From positions 47,122,214 through 47,186,213 of the forward strand of contig JAAALK010000286.1 in NCBI GenBank assembly GCA_019279435.1: a DNA stretch of 64,000 nt, given 5' to 3'. The notes below the pieces were generated by a model. It made no database searches. It was not told the origin of the DNA and saw nothing but the letters and a program-made list of their open reading frames with translations. Origin of the DNA: Zizania palustris (Eukaryota; Streptophyta; Magnoliopsida; Poales; Poaceae). The translations under genes were made by a program, and so were the position numbers. Of this stretch, positions 1 to 11,692 are shown in pieces (the stretch's first letter is position 1; each line of letters opens with the position of its first letter).

Positions 1-86
1 AGCTCGGAAACAGAGACAAACGAATGGAGCACAGGCACAGAAAGTGTTTCCTTTGCACTCTTATATTTGTAATACACAACACCCAT
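1..86 (-). CDS. DWNN-domain E3 ubiquitin ligase (PQT3-like), N-terminal fragment
   Basis: Reading leftward from an ATG at 84-86, the frame stays open to the window edge and gives 28 full codons, starting MGVVYYKYKSAKETLSVPV. This matches the start of the DWNN (ubiquitin-like) domain of plant PQT3-like and RBBP6-type RING E3 ligases, which typically open with a short V-Y-Y-K-(F/Y)-K-S run followed by a V-S-V-x-x-L turn; both are present here. Family members are large nuclear proteins with a DWNN domain, a zinc knuckle and a RING or U-box, and Arabidopsis PQT3 is a negative regulator of oxidative stress tolerance. Only the first exon segment is visible, so the RING is unseen. The identification rests on 28 residues and is good but not certain. 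The 5' leader would be the GC-rich stretch to the right. Confidence 0.72.
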   Translation of the reverse strand, partial: MGVVYYKYKSAKETLSVPVLHSFVSVSE

Positions 87-620
87 GATATCAAGTCCTT
101 TTTTCTTGTCGCCTCTCTTCTGCACAACTTTTTTTTGGGCGAGAGGGACAGATTTTCAGATCAAATACACAGAATAATTGCAACGATAGAGAGTTACAGA
201 TCCAATCGATCTACGGCGGCGATGGTAGCGATCGGAGGCGGGTAGGAGGCTGCCGTGGCGATCGGGAGCAGCAGCAGCAGCTCGAGGAACCCTTCGAGGA
301 GGACGGAGTCGAAGTCTTGGAGCCGGCGCGAGTCCTGAGGAAGCAGCGGCCGCGGAAGATGACGCTGGGGAGGGGAGGCGCCGAGTCGAGGCGGTGGCGG
401 AAGGAGCGTGGTCGATTTCGCCGGGTATTGGTGGGCCGGATGTCGAGTCCTCACCGGAGCTAGGGTTCCGTCGCGTGCGCCGTATCGTATTGTGGGATTG
501 GGGAATCCGGGAGCGTCGGGTAGGCGGTGGTGGGTTATAGGTGAGTCCGACGCGGTCTCGCTTCCTGCCTGTTTCCGTGGTCACGAATTTTCCGGCCTTC
601 GGTGCGCTCGAAAATGGAAT
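87..620 (-). promoter_or_regulatory. Probable 5' leader and proximal promoter of the DWNN gene
   Basis: This GC-rich block lies just upstream (to the right) of the ATG at 86 and ends sharply at AT-rich, MITE-filled DNA at about 620. On the minus strand it holds an ACCCTAG motif near 460-470, common in leaders of grass housekeeping genes, and runs of CTG/CCG repeats. Minus-strand open frames of 86 and 142 codons occur here but match no family I know and have the arginine, proline and serine bias of GC-rich leaders. I saw no convincing TATA box. The role is inferred from position. Confidence 0.4.
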
Positions 621-637
621 TTCCTAGTATAGTTTAA

Positions 638-945
638 GAGCATCCGCAATGTATGGAATTATGGAATTAGTATTAGATTGACATGTGGTAAAGTTGTTTT
701 TTAGGAAAAATGCTACAATGTATTATACTAGAGGTATAACTCTTAACAATATAAAAAATCTAAAATAATATGCTCTACCCAATAGACAACTAGCAAACCA
801 AAAAATAGTATTATTTAATTTGAAGAACTAGTATTCATGTTTAGAACTCATACCTTACTTAGCACTACCTTCTCAATGTACGGAACTAGTACTAAAGTAA
901 AAAGATTCTCTTAGACACCCCTTATTTCATACATTGTAATTGCTC
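638..945. mobile_element. MITE, PIF/Harbinger type (GAGCATC family), copy 1
   Basis: The left end GAGCATCCGCAATGTATG is matched, inverted, by the right end (GAGCAATTACAATGTATG on the other strand). TAA flanks it on both sides (635-637 and 946-948), the 3-bp duplication expected for Tourist/PIF elements. It is 308 bp, AT-rich and has no reading frame. It abuts a second element of the same family. Confidence 0.8.
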
Positions 946-947
946 TA

Positions 948-1172
948 AGCATCCACAATGGTTGTCTCAACTAGCTCATGTGGAGCTGAGAGAAGAATAA
1001 AAATAAAAATTTATCTCACCACTAGTATTTAGTCCCACACATAATTCTTGAAATACGTGAAATCTCTATCTATTAGCTCATCGCTAGCTATTTTCTTTTT
1101 CTCCACATTTTCTATCCACGTAGGAAAGAGAGTGAATCTAGCTAGTGAAATAGCTTACTATTGAAGATGCTC
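948..1172. mobile_element. MITE, GAGCATC family, copy 2, abutting copy 1
   Basis: The left end AGCATCCACAATGG and the right end, which reads AGAGCATCTTCAATAG on the other strand, are inverted. TTA follows the right end (1173-1175). The first G of the left end is missing and the preceding TTA now overlaps the TAA duplicated by copy 1, so copy 1 appears to have landed on the edge of this older element. No coding capacity. Confidence 0.65.
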
Positions 1173-1175
1173 TTA

Positions 1176-2990
1176 TGTGTATGTTTCTACTCGTTTCATC
1201 TTCCTCGTATTCTATCCTACTATATAACTAATGAATTTGAATATTAGCTTCTCAATTTATCTATTAAAAAACAACTCTTATTTCACGTCTAATAAAACAT
1301 AGTCATCGAACCTTCATTTTTTTCTCTTGGACCAGCCCAGTCTATTACAGGTTATGGCCTCTCTCTCCTCTTCTCTCTTCTCTCTGCCACTGAGTCCCGC
1401 CTATTTTATATGAAAATTTATCTTATATTATATATATTTATTAATATATGAGAATCATCAATATATATAGAAGCTAATTTGTTTTATACGGAAATCATCA
1501 ATATATGGAGATGATTTGTTTTATATAGAAATTATTAATATATAGAATGTTATTATGGAGATCTATGGAAATCTGATTAGTTTTATATAGAAATAATAAA
1601 TAAATAGAAAATATATTAATGACATGATATTATTTTTAAAAGCTTCAGATCTCCTTTCATACTCGTACTCTTTCCTTATCTGGCATCTTCTAACAAAATC
1701 CGAAGCCAATGACCGAATTCCGCCATCAATTCTAACTCTAGCCTCACGAACCCGAGTCGTGTCATGTATTTTTACTCCACTGCCACGGCACCGCCCACCC
1801 TCATCACTGGTAGCACATCCGTCCTCGTTGTCGCGTAAGTCATCTTTCTTTGTCCCAAATAACCGCTCCAATCGGATCTCCAACTACTGGATCAGCATTG
1901 CCGCCTTCATCCTGAATTGTCCTTATAGCTCTCATTCATCACCGGTCACCTCTATTTTATAATTGTTTTTTGATTTTCAACATCGCATAGCACGGTACGA
2001 TATTAATATTAATTAATGGTTTACTTTTTTAATAACAATTTTAAAGTTTGATTAAATTTAAAAATATATTAATATTTATAATATTAAATAAATACTTAAA
2101 TAATATATAAATTATGATAGATTTAATAAATTATAATTGTTGATATGTTTTTTTTATAAAATTAGTTAAGTTAGATACGTTTGACTTATAGAAAAATCAA
2201 ATGGCTTATAATATAAAAACGTATGAAATATTCATATATCTGCATTTCCATTGTTTTTCAAATGTTTCCCATCATTTTCATATCCGTGGTGTTTCACAAT
2301 GTCCGGGCAACAGTTTCTACAAAATGTCCCTTGGAGCTGAGACATTTGACACAGGAAAATGGTTCGTGTGGTGCTTGATTCATAAATAGAGTTACTCTTT
2401 CACCTTTGTAATAACGTAATAAGAGATATGGATTTTCTCAACATACTTTAATGTTCAAAGCTCATTTTAGTCCAGTTTAGTCTATCTCATATGGACTAAA
2501 AAACTAAAGGTAGTTCTTGGTCTAATTTTTAGTTCGCCTGTTTAGCTGTTTAGGGATTAAAAGTATATAAAAATAATAAACTAAAGTGTTCATAAAAAAC
2601 AAACAGGCCTAAAGAAAAAAAAAAGTACGCTCGCACACCGCTTGCCTGCGCGCTGCCCTTTCCCCTACCGAGCTCCCGCTACTTGCCGTCCTCACCGATT
2701 CCCTAGCCGAAGCGCACCGGCCTTGCTGCCCCTCCTAAAAATTTTAAATATTTCACTAATTGGAGATGGAATTTCACCGTAGAGCAAAATATTTTACTTT
2801 TTTATTATAAATATTGCATATTTTTATTTTGAATGTTTTCATTTTTTTTATTTCAAAATATTTCACCTGTTAAAAGACAGATATTTCACTAGTTGAAGAT
2901 TAATGTTTTGGGGTTGAAGATAAAGCCGAAACTTAATATTTTATACATGAGAACAAAAAATATTTTATCCTTAATCAATTATCAAAGCTT
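1176..2990. other. AT-rich intergenic DNA, no gene seen
   Basis: Frames here are short and biased. A moderately GC-rich patch at 2630-2745 (start of a short C-rich run) may be a gene relic, but I could not identify it. The stretch 2450-2615, with repeated ttagtcc/actaaa words and an AACAGGCC end, looks MITE-like but I found no clean duplication. Confidence 0.4.
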
Positions 2991-4420
2991 TATATTCAAT
3001 AGGAATATCTCACCTACGCAAACAATTCAAACCTAGGCAAAAACAAGAAAGCTAGGCAAAAGTACCATCAAAACAGAATTAGCGGCTTCTGGAATCTCTG
3101 GATCATCAGAGAGACCAGATAATTCAAACCTAGGCAAAAAAAAACTAATCAAAATTTTAAGCAAATTTAACCACTAGTGACAAGATTAAATGATGCCATG
3201 TACTAACTTAATTTGAACCGGCACTTAACAAGAAAGCTAGTTCTAACCAAGTAAAGCCGTAACAAAGATAATTCAATAAAGTTCGGATCCAAAAATCCTA
3301 CGTCTTAATAGACCAGAAAGAACTCTTATCCTCATCGAGGAATTACGAAGATCAACTTGGTTTTTACTAGAGTTGCTCCTCTTGGAAGGCCGACGTGAAG
3401 CCGTACAAACATGTCCGAGCAACCCACAAAGATTTGGATGCTATCAAACTAGTGTCTAGCCATCTAAGAAATCGCACCTCCAAAAGTAAAAAAAAAATGT
3501 GATAGAAAAGATGGATTTGAACACTTGTGCTCAAAATCAATAACTTTCAGAGAATCGATCGAAAATTGAATGTCGACTTGAACTGACGTGGCACCAGTCG
3601 GCACTTCAAGTGCCGATCACATGCTACTTTTGTAAATTTTTTAAACGGACATATAGATTTCATTTTAAATATATATATATATATTACTTTTTAAAAAATT
3701 CTATTTATAGACAATTCCCTCAAAATAACAATCGAAACGCAAGTTTCATATGAATTCTAGACATCCTGAAAAATCACCTCGGAGGGTTTGAGTTCAAACC
3801 CTATCCTAAACATAGAGATAAACTTAGAACATCTAACACATCCTAGATGTTCGAGCTTTTAATCCATGACAGAAACAGAGAGCAATTCTTGGAAAATCTA
3901 GAAAAAAAATCAGATATTCCAACTTTGGGACATAACGCCAGTTCCAGATACTCTAAGAAATCCTGGATGTTTTGAACTGCGTACAAAAACGTTTAAACCG
4001 GATTGCCTAGAAAAAATTGGGTAATCTGCACAATTTCTAGAAGGGAAATTTGATCGTATACTCACCCTTTAGATAGAAATTGGGGATTTACTCACCACAT
4101 CTCAATGACATACGGGATTTACATAGGTTAATGACATGTGGACAAAAGGGTAAATCCTCAATTATGAGCACATTTTGATCTCACTTTTCTTTTGAATAGG
4201 ATTATCTCCTTTGATACCGGACATTCCTAGTTTTGCTTACAAATAGAGAAGCTCTCTCATTATAAACAGACACAAGAGAAATAAAAAACGGTTTATATAT
4301 ATATAAATAAATGTTATCCTACACGTGTGTACAATAACTATTCTACTGAAAAATCTACTACTGAGAAAAAAATAGTACTCAATTACTATTCTACTGAGAA
4401 AATTGAAAGGACACTGATGT
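2991..4420. repeat. Unclassified repeat, distantly similar to 5060-5330
   Basis: Part of this stretch (about 3280-3470: gttcggatcc..., agaccagaaag, actagagttgctcc, then a cysteine-poor frame with many stops) parallels the block at about 5060-5330 in word order, so both probably derive from one repeat family. A near-perfect 21-bp palindrome lies at 3597-3617 (see the separate entry). No reading frame is recognisable. Confidence 0.35.
3597..3617. repeat. Palindromic 21-mer, isolated copy
   Basis: GTCGGCACTT-C-AAGTGCCGAT: ten-base arms around a single C, with only the outermost pair unmatched. Three further copies are at 63526-63546, 63575-63595 and 63645-63665. The flanks are also related: CAGTCGG on the left, then on the right a stretch of about 40 bp ending in an AT-rich tract. 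They therefore appear to be parts of one dispersed repeat family. Confidence 0.7.
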
Positions 4421-6539
4421 TGCCTAGAAGAGGATGAATAGGCGTTCCTGAAAAATTCTTGCGGAAACAGTTAGTTTAAAAAACTCCTTGATCGGAGTTT
4501 CAGTTAGGGACCAGAAGTTCCGATGCACCAGAAGTTTTTCGGAACTTCAGCTAATCGGAAGTTCCGATGGACTCAAAAAATAAACCAATATTAATTTTGA
4601 TCTAGCCAACAAAGTAAATGAATGGAAATGTGCGTAATGATGTTGGCTATAACTTTTACAAAGAATGATGTTTTATAACCTTGCTAGCAAGTAGATCGAA
4701 CAATATTAAAGTCTGGACTAGCAAGAACACGAAAAACATAATATGAATTTTTATAGCAATTCTATAAGAATAGAAAGTTAGCACAAGTTGTTTAGAGTAT
4801 GTCTATGCAAGGAAAAATAGATCCATATGGTAGATTTAGAGATCGGGCTAAAACAAGCAAGGAACGTAATTAACCAATAAACTTTAAATCTAGTAGCTTA
4901 TAATGAGTTACAATTCAACCCAATTATTCTTGCAAGTTCTAATAGATATTATGAAACTATCACATTCATTAATTGTAATCAAACAAGAATGAACACATAG
5001 ATCGGGCTATAACATGTATGAATATGATGAACTAGCTCATGAACATGAAGAACACAATGAACACAAGTATATATTTACCACAGTTCGGATCCACCGATCC
5101 TACGTCTCCGTTGAGAGATCTCAATAGACCGGGTCTCTTTCAACCCTTTTCCTCACCAAGCCTTAGCCGACGCTAAGCTTGAGGTTTGACTAGAGTTGCT
5201 TCTTCCCTTCCGGAGGTGAGGTAGAACCTTCACAAACTTTCTCGGCACACCACAATCCTTGGTTGCTCACGGGCGACACCTTGCCGTCTAGGAGATCTCA
5301 ATATCCAAGAGTAACAAACACAAATTTGATTTATTTGCTATGAACTCAAGTGCTCAAAGATTTGTAATAAAACCAACCAACTCAACCACCCAAAATCTTC
5401 TCAAAAGATAGAGCAAAGAAATTGCACGAAGATTTGTGAAGAACTCTCAAGCGGAATCGCAAAGATTCATTCTAGATTTAGACTTGAAAGAGAGAGAGAG
5501 TTCTAGGGTTTAAAAACTAGGGTTAAGGTTGAGTTATACTTCAAAATGGCTGAGAAAATGGGGCTTTTATAGCCCACACCCAAAATCTGACCGTTTGGGC
5601 ATTTTTGGCTGCCCACTTCGGAAGTTCCGATGCCAAATCGGAAGTTCCAACCGGAAATAAATTCAAAATAGAGAGTTCAAATCAAAAGTTCTGATGCCAA
5701 ATTGGAAGTTCCGACGAAAAAATTAATTCTAGACGTAGAGCTCAAATCGAAAGTTCCGAGTTAGGATTAGAACTTCTGAAATTCCTACGAGCACATTAGA
5801 AAACATGTCATAACTTTTGTCTCCAAACTCCGTATTTGATGATCCTTGACTTTTTGGAAAGCTTATTAATAACCCCGCTGTTCTCCAATTGCACGCCTGA
5901 TAGTGGTGCAATGGAGAACAACAAGGTTATGTTACTGAAATCCTATTCGGACTCATGACTCATCATAAAGACCACGCTCTGTCGCCCACTCCGAGGCTGT
6001 CCAAAAAGGGACAATTCCGGACCTACACATCTCACACGCATGACACGTGTGAGACATGTTGGTCCGAAACGGGTGACGCATAGGTTTCGTTACACTATCT
6101 ACATTGTTGTCAAATAAAAAATTGCATACGAAAAGAAAAATATATAAGAAAGTATATATAGATATAATACTAATCACCCAATGAAATCATAAAAAAACTA
6201 TAAATTAATAGAATAATATAATTAGAATCATATATACATAATATCACAACATATATTGCATATTAAAACAAAACATCACATATGAAACATATTTAAAAGC
6301 GTGAAACATACATAAAATCTCAATATTAATACATGACAAAATTCATATATGTAGCAAAAAATACCAAGAAGCAAGTCATACCAAAAAACATCTAAGAAAC
6401 CTTTATAAAGCAAGATGCATACTACTATCATTCCACATTTCAATATATTGCAATCCAGTACAACGACAAAATTCAGAAATAAGTTAACTTTCAACTATAC
6501 TAACAATATCATATCATGCACAAATAAAAAGCGAAAAAA

Positions 6540-7372
6540 ATTAAAGCCGAAAAAAATTACTTAATCGTCGGGCGGCGACGAGTGGTGGGTGATGGTGTCC
6601 GGAGGCCGCCGGTGATCACAGTGGCACCACGCGACGGATGGCGATGGCCGAATTGGGGGATTGGGGGCGGCGGTGGATCCTGAAAATTCACACATCTGAT
6701 CATGCAAATTCAGAGTTCCTAAAAATTATTCTAAATGACAACACTATTCCTTATCCGACCACATCCAATACAAAAAAGATTTTAACTGCATATATACTTT
6801 CAGACTTCAAATTTCAGACACACAGATTGAGAGACTAAACAGGGTATACTCAGTATGTATTCAAGTTCAATTGAGAGACTAATTACCGCGGGAGGCGGCG
6901 GCCGAGGCGGGCGGTGGCCGAGGCGGCGGCGGGCTGGGCGCGGGAGGCGGCGGCCGAGGCGGGCGGCGGAGGCCGAGGCGGGCGGTGGCCGAGGTGGCGT
7001 GGTCCGGGGGCGCGGGCGGCGGCGGCCAAGGCGGGCGGCGGCGTGGGCGCGTACAGGGAGTTAGGTCTAACTCCCTGTACGCGCGCGCGGTTGGGGGAAA
7101 AGGCCCCTAACTTCCGTCGGCCAGCATTGAAGCCGACGGAAGTTATCTAACTTCCGTCGGCTTCAATGCTGGCCGACGGAAGTTAGGGGGATCCGAGCGG
7201 CCGCGGAAAAATCCCCGCTAACTTCCGTCGGCCACTGTCAGGAGCCGACGGAAGTTAAGTTAACTTTCGTCGGCCCCTGGAGGCCGACGGAAGTTAATTA
7301 ACTTCCGTCGGCTTGCCCAAAAGCCGACGGAAGTTAATTTGGCCGACGGAAGTTTATCAGTTTCCTGTAGTG
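6540..7372. mobile_element. CACTA element remnant with subterminal hairpin array
   Basis: The right terminus is TTTCCTGTAGTG (ends 7372), the inverse of a CACTACAGGAAA end. Inside it, GCCGACGGAAGTTA and its complement recur many times in inverted pairs from about 7107 to 7350, the subterminal pattern of grass CACTA elements and the same motif as in the element at 44219-46209. A GC-rich tract (6885-7050; Gly/Arg/Ala-coding in every frame) lies further in and may be captured gene DNA. I found no left CACTA end, so the left limit is approximate and the copy is probably truncated. Confidence 0.65.
7047..7350. repeat. Series of consecutive inverted repeats (hairpins)
   Basis: First hairpin: 18-bp perfect arms 7047-7064 and 7067-7084 with a 2-base loop. 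Second: 42-bp perfect arms 7104-7145 and 7148-7189, again with a 2-base loop; each arm is itself a smaller inverted pair. From about 7216 to 7350 at least three looser pairs of TAACTTCCGTCGGC and its complement follow. They belong to the CACTA subterminal region. Confidence 0.8.
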
Positions 7373-8345
7373 ATTGAAAGAGCTATCCAACCAAATAAAG
7401 ATCAAATATTAAAACCCAAAGGATAAAAGGTTATGACTTTAGTTTCTATCAAGATAGCAATGGGATAAAATATTTTGAGCACCGAGACATATACAACCAC
7501 ATCAACTTTGTATCCCTCTTAATAGTACGGCATTCCTATACTCAAATGTAAGTATAAAAGATTTATAACAATAGGAATATTCTCACACCATCTTGTTTCT
7601 CCACTTTTGAGGTACAACAAAGTTGAAACCATTTTATCATTGGGACTATTAACCTATATACAACTAATTGAATACGTTAGTCCCAAAACATTTATACCTT
7701 TGCCTTGAGCAATGTCCGCTGTGAATTTCAGCTTGATGTTGATCAACATATGAAGTATGGATACTTCCAACTCTCCAAGCCCTTCGACAACCTTCAATAT
7801 ATAAAGCTCGTACTTGCTCTTCTCTTTATCAACTCTTATATTTCTTGAATAAGAGATGTGGATCACCCGTAGTTTTCTTTTGGACTTATTTGGTTCATCG
7901 GCGCAAAGCTTCTACTCGCTCTTCACCATCGCATTGGTCCTTTGGCGCCAAGCCTCCACTTGCCCTTCACTTTTGCATGGTCCTTTGTAGCCGAGTATTA
8001 CTTGTCCTTCACCATATTGCCATAGAAAATCACTTCTTATCCAACATCTACAATATGTCAACTTGATCCTCATGATTAATATTCATCTTGATCTTCAACA
8101 TATAATCAATTGTGTAATTTAATTGTTCTTCATATAGCTTCTTATCGATCATCCGCTTTAGCTTGTATTTTCCATATCCATCAATATATTAACAAGCTTC
8201 TTTAATCTGAATTCTACTTGTTGATTCTCAACTCATGAGCAAGCATCCTTTTTGCTTGATGCCGGAACCTAACCTAACACACAAACTCATGAAAATAGTT
8301 AGTCCCAACATCTGTTGTCATTAATCACCAAAACTCAATAAAACT

Positions 8346-8769
8346 CAAGGACTGAGATCTTTCAAAAATATACTATTGAAAGTAGTACTCCCATGGTTGA
8401 TGTAGAATAACTATTCTATACACGTGGTGTAGAATAACACTCCCGTGTGTGTGTATATATATATATAGTGTCTCCTTTATTTTGTGCGATTGTTTATTGT
8501 AAAAAATCTAGATTATATATACTCGATAGCATAGGTTTCCTAACATGTTATTAGCACAAAGCTCTAACGTGTAAAAGGCTATCTACAACTAGATGACACT
8601 ACATCAAACTCATCCTTCATCATGTGATTTAGCAACATCAACCATAAACAATGTATATGATGAGCAAACATATTATCTCCCAATAAACCTATTTGCTATA
8701 TGTATTACAAATTTGTATATCACATTTAATTAAGTAGAAAAAGAAATCTTACCATCAACACACGGCTGA
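8346..8769. other. Intergenic, no gene seen
   Basis: AT-rich sequence with a short TA/TG microsatellite near 8445-8467. I saw no frame, RNA gene or element end. Confidence 0.4.
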
Positions 8770-9930
8770 TAGACGATGATGAAAAATTCAACCGATTCAC
8801 CGATTAATCGACCAGTTAATCAGTCATCGGCCAGACTTCAATTAACTTAACATGTTATCGGCGTATTAATCGGTGGACCAATTAATTGGTGGTCAACCCG
8901 ATTAATCGTCGTCCACCAATTAATCGGTCAGAGAAAAGGATTATGTTTTCCCCTTTCCTTCTCTCTAGCATGTGCCGCTGCACTGAATCCCTCCATCGTT
9001 GTATCTGTGCCACTGCCTCATCAGGGCTGCGCACCACCGCATCGTTCCTATGTCATCGCCACTGCCTTGTTGGGACCGTGTCGCCCCTGCCATTGCCGGA
9101 TCTACGACAGCTGACAACGCACGAGAGGCAGGGAGAAGGCAGAGATAAGGCGGGTGCACTTCTTTCATTGAGAGGCACGGAGATTGCGAAAAGGCAAGAG
9201 TTTGAGAGTGATAATGAGAGGGGGAAGAGATAGAGATAGAGAATAGGCACAGATAGACCTGTAAAATATTTTTACCAACAACCTTTACTTTTTCCAATGT
9301 ATTTTTACAACTATTGGGTAGAGTATAGACCTAAAGGCTAGCTGGCAGTGGGGAAAAAGAGGACATGGAGAGATAAGGAACTAAGGGGGTGTTTGGATGG
9401 GGCTAAATTTTTTTAGCCTCTGTCACATCCAATGTTTAAATACTATTTTGGAGTATTAAATGTATACTATTTACAAAACTCATTCATAATCAGAGTATTA
9501 TTCACGAGATGAATCTAATGAGTCTAAGTACACCATGATTTGACAATGTGATGCTACAGTAAACATTTGCTAATTATGGATTAATTAGGCTTAAAAAATT
9601 CGTCTCGCGATTTAGTCTCTGATTCTTCAATTATTTTTATAATTAGTTCATGTTTAGTCCTTCAGATTAATGTCAAAACATCCGATGTGACACGGGCTAA
9701 AATTTAGCCCCTGGATCCAAACACCCCTAAGAGAGATAGAAAAACAACTGATGGCTAGAATGTTTATCTTAAAACTATAATTGATTTGCATGTTAAATAT
9801 AAATAATACATTATTTAATTATTTAGTGGATCAATTAATTGGTCAATCAATTAATTCAGTTAATCCTTCGATTAACCAAATAATCTCTACTCGGTGGTCG
9901 GTTGATCAACTACCGATCACCGATTTTTTC
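8770..9930. mobile_element. Non-autonomous element with ATTAATCGG subterminal repeats (hAT-like?)
   Basis: Both ends are rich in GATTAATCG, CGGTGGTC and related words in inverted orientation. The outermost bases are loosely inverted (GAAAAATTCAACCG on the left; GAAAAAATCGGTG on the opposite strand at the right). A GC-richer core (8950-9250) has overlapping frames on both strands but no known domain. The Tourist MITE at 9385-9727 is nested inside. A second block with the same words is at 29130-30370. No clean target duplication was found, so class and limits are tentative. Confidence 0.4.
9385..9727. mobile_element. Tourist-type MITE, copy 1
   Basis: Left end GGGGGTGTTTGGAT and right end ATCCAAACACCCC are inverted, with TAA on both sides (9382-9384 and 9728-9730). 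It is 343 bp, with the interior typical of this grass family (ATTAGGCTT, GCGAGATGAATC-like words). Related copies are at 46629-47837 and 48087-48423. Confidence 0.85.
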
Positions 9931-10389
9931 TAACATTGCTGATATATAAGGAGAATAAATAGAGGAAGCGAGTTCGTATTTAAAGTCTGAGTTTGAAATG
10001 AAAGGCTTAGGAAAGACTAAGTTTTACTTAGACTTGTAACTAGAGTATATGTTTGATGGAATTCTAATACATTAGTCTACCTACACTTAGAAAGTGTTAG
10101 AGGGATTTAGCCTTGAAAAATTATTTCCTTCTAAAAACCAATATGGTTGAAAGGTCATTGCAAGTAGACTAGGATCATACACAGACATATAGTAGAGGAA
10201 GAAGTATTGAGACTAAAATTCTCACACTTAAGTGTAGTAGGCATGCATGCTAATGTATTTGATCAATGCACTAGTCCAAACATAGCATTTATAGTAAACC
10301 TTCTGACATGATATAGCATAGAGCCTACTAAATGACATTGGAAGAGTATGAAGGATATTATGCACTAAACTTAAGGAAACAATGGTTTA

Positions 10390-10880
10390 GACTTTAGACC
10401 TATTCTACAAAAAGAATCAAGAGCTTGGTCAGATTGGATATGCAAATACTGGGTACCTACCGAACTCACATATTGGTAAATCCTAAATTATCTATATTTT
10501 TCTATACGGCAGAACTATAATATCTTAGGAATCATTCAAGAAAAATATTATATATATCGACTTCGATGAATAACTCTGAAGCCTCATGAAATATATGTCT
10601 TAGAAAAATACTTTGTTGTATCCAACAACAATGTGATTTGAACTTTGCTAACACCCTCATCATTATCTATGAGGATAATACAACTCGTGTTTGACAAGTA
10701 CAATCAGGTTATATGAAGAGTAAATTAACGAAGCATAAAACTCTCAGATTCTTCTATGTCTATTAATTATATAAGATAAATGGCATAAAGGTGACATGCA
10801 CCAAGTTGGGTAAAAATATTGCAAATTTATTTACTAAGGCTCTCCCATGTGTATTTTGAAAGATATGTTTGTGGAATTGA
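10390..10880 (+). pseudogene. Ty1/copia polyprotein remnant (RNase H end)
   Basis: Translating the plus strand across several stops and shifts gives a string typical of the copia RNase H C-terminus: a GYA(N)TGYLP-like start near 10437, an IYEDNT motif near 10660, GYMKSK..TKH near 10710 and a NLFTKALP motif near 10825-10848. The family motif order is therefore kept while the frame is broken many times. It is an old fragment; no LTRs were identified next to it. Confidence 0.6.
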
Positions 10881-11405
10881 TATGATTAAACATAATGACT
10901 TAAACATTTCAGAGAAAAAACTTAACATGGTACCAATATGAAAAAAATAAACTTTAGTTACGAAAACTAAGTGCCCAAATTGATCTTGAAAGCATAATAT
11001 AAAATATGTGAGTGAACTACACTCTTTTACCCTTAAATAAGTTTTGAGGGAGTTTCTTGTATTAATATTTGTAATGAAACAATTCGTGCACGAGTTGGGA
11101 AAAGCTATAGCCATCGTCCCCATGAGACGAACAGCTGAAGTGGGCGATGCCTATCAGTTGGGCCGTCGGAAGTAGCAGGCAAGCTGAATGCCATCCGAAG
11201 GAAGAGTGACAAGAGTTAATGAAGAATTCAAGACAATTAATGGTGCCAGTAGTGGAGGGAGGTTGACACACTGAGAGTGTCAGGATGAGTGCTATAGAGA
11301 GGAGGGTTTAGGTTAAGTAGTTTTGCATCAATCTTAAAGAATCGTAGTGTAGCGTTTTTGGTCTTAGCTCTCACAGTCTCACATTTGTTCCACGTTTGGA
11401 CGTTA

Positions 11406-11692
11406 GAGCATCTTCGAGGGAGCTCTTATATAGATTCCTAGATTTAAAATTTAAGATTTTGATAAAAAAATTAGACTCCAACAACACCCCTAAACAAATC
11501 TCCATCGTAAACCATTTTCTAAATCCCTTGTTATCTATCCTAAATATAGGATTAGTTTCTCACTCCTTATTTAAAAATAGGGACAAGGAAACTATTGGAA
11601 ATCAAATTAGTTTTTAGGGATTAACATGAATAACATGATCCCTATATTAAATTTTAGGGAATAAAATTTAAGACATCTCTTGGAAGATGCTC
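11406..11692. mobile_element. MITE, GAGCATC family, copy 3
   Basis: Left end GAGCATCTTCGAGGGAGC; right end GAAGATGCTC is inverted to it. TTA flanks both sides (11403-11405, 11693-11695). 287 bp, AT-rich, non-coding. Confidence 0.85.

Larger units (their letters stand above)
4420..8345. mobile_element. Unclassified retroelement-like repeat block with CACTA remnant inside
   Basis: The block opens near 4420 with GTTGCCTAGAAGAGGATGAA and closes near 8300-8345 with a tract about CACCAAAACTC. I associate such phrases with non-coding grass LTR or LARD-type repeats, but from memory and not verified. Between them are many dispersed words, including CGGAAGTTCCG-like palindromes (4495-4570, 5620-5760). 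No gag or pol frame is visible. The CACTA piece ending at 7372 sits inside it. Classification is weak; a repeat-library search would settle it. Confidence 0.3.

Noticed and set aside
7107..7350. Regularly spaced repeats that could suggest a CRISPR-like array
   Set aside because: They are inverted pairs, not direct repeats with unique spacers, end in a CACTA terminus, and the host is a plant.
8886..9297. Overlapping frames of 110-115 codons in the core of an ATTAATCGG element
   Set aside because: Ser/Arg/Leu-biased on both strands with no recognisable domain.
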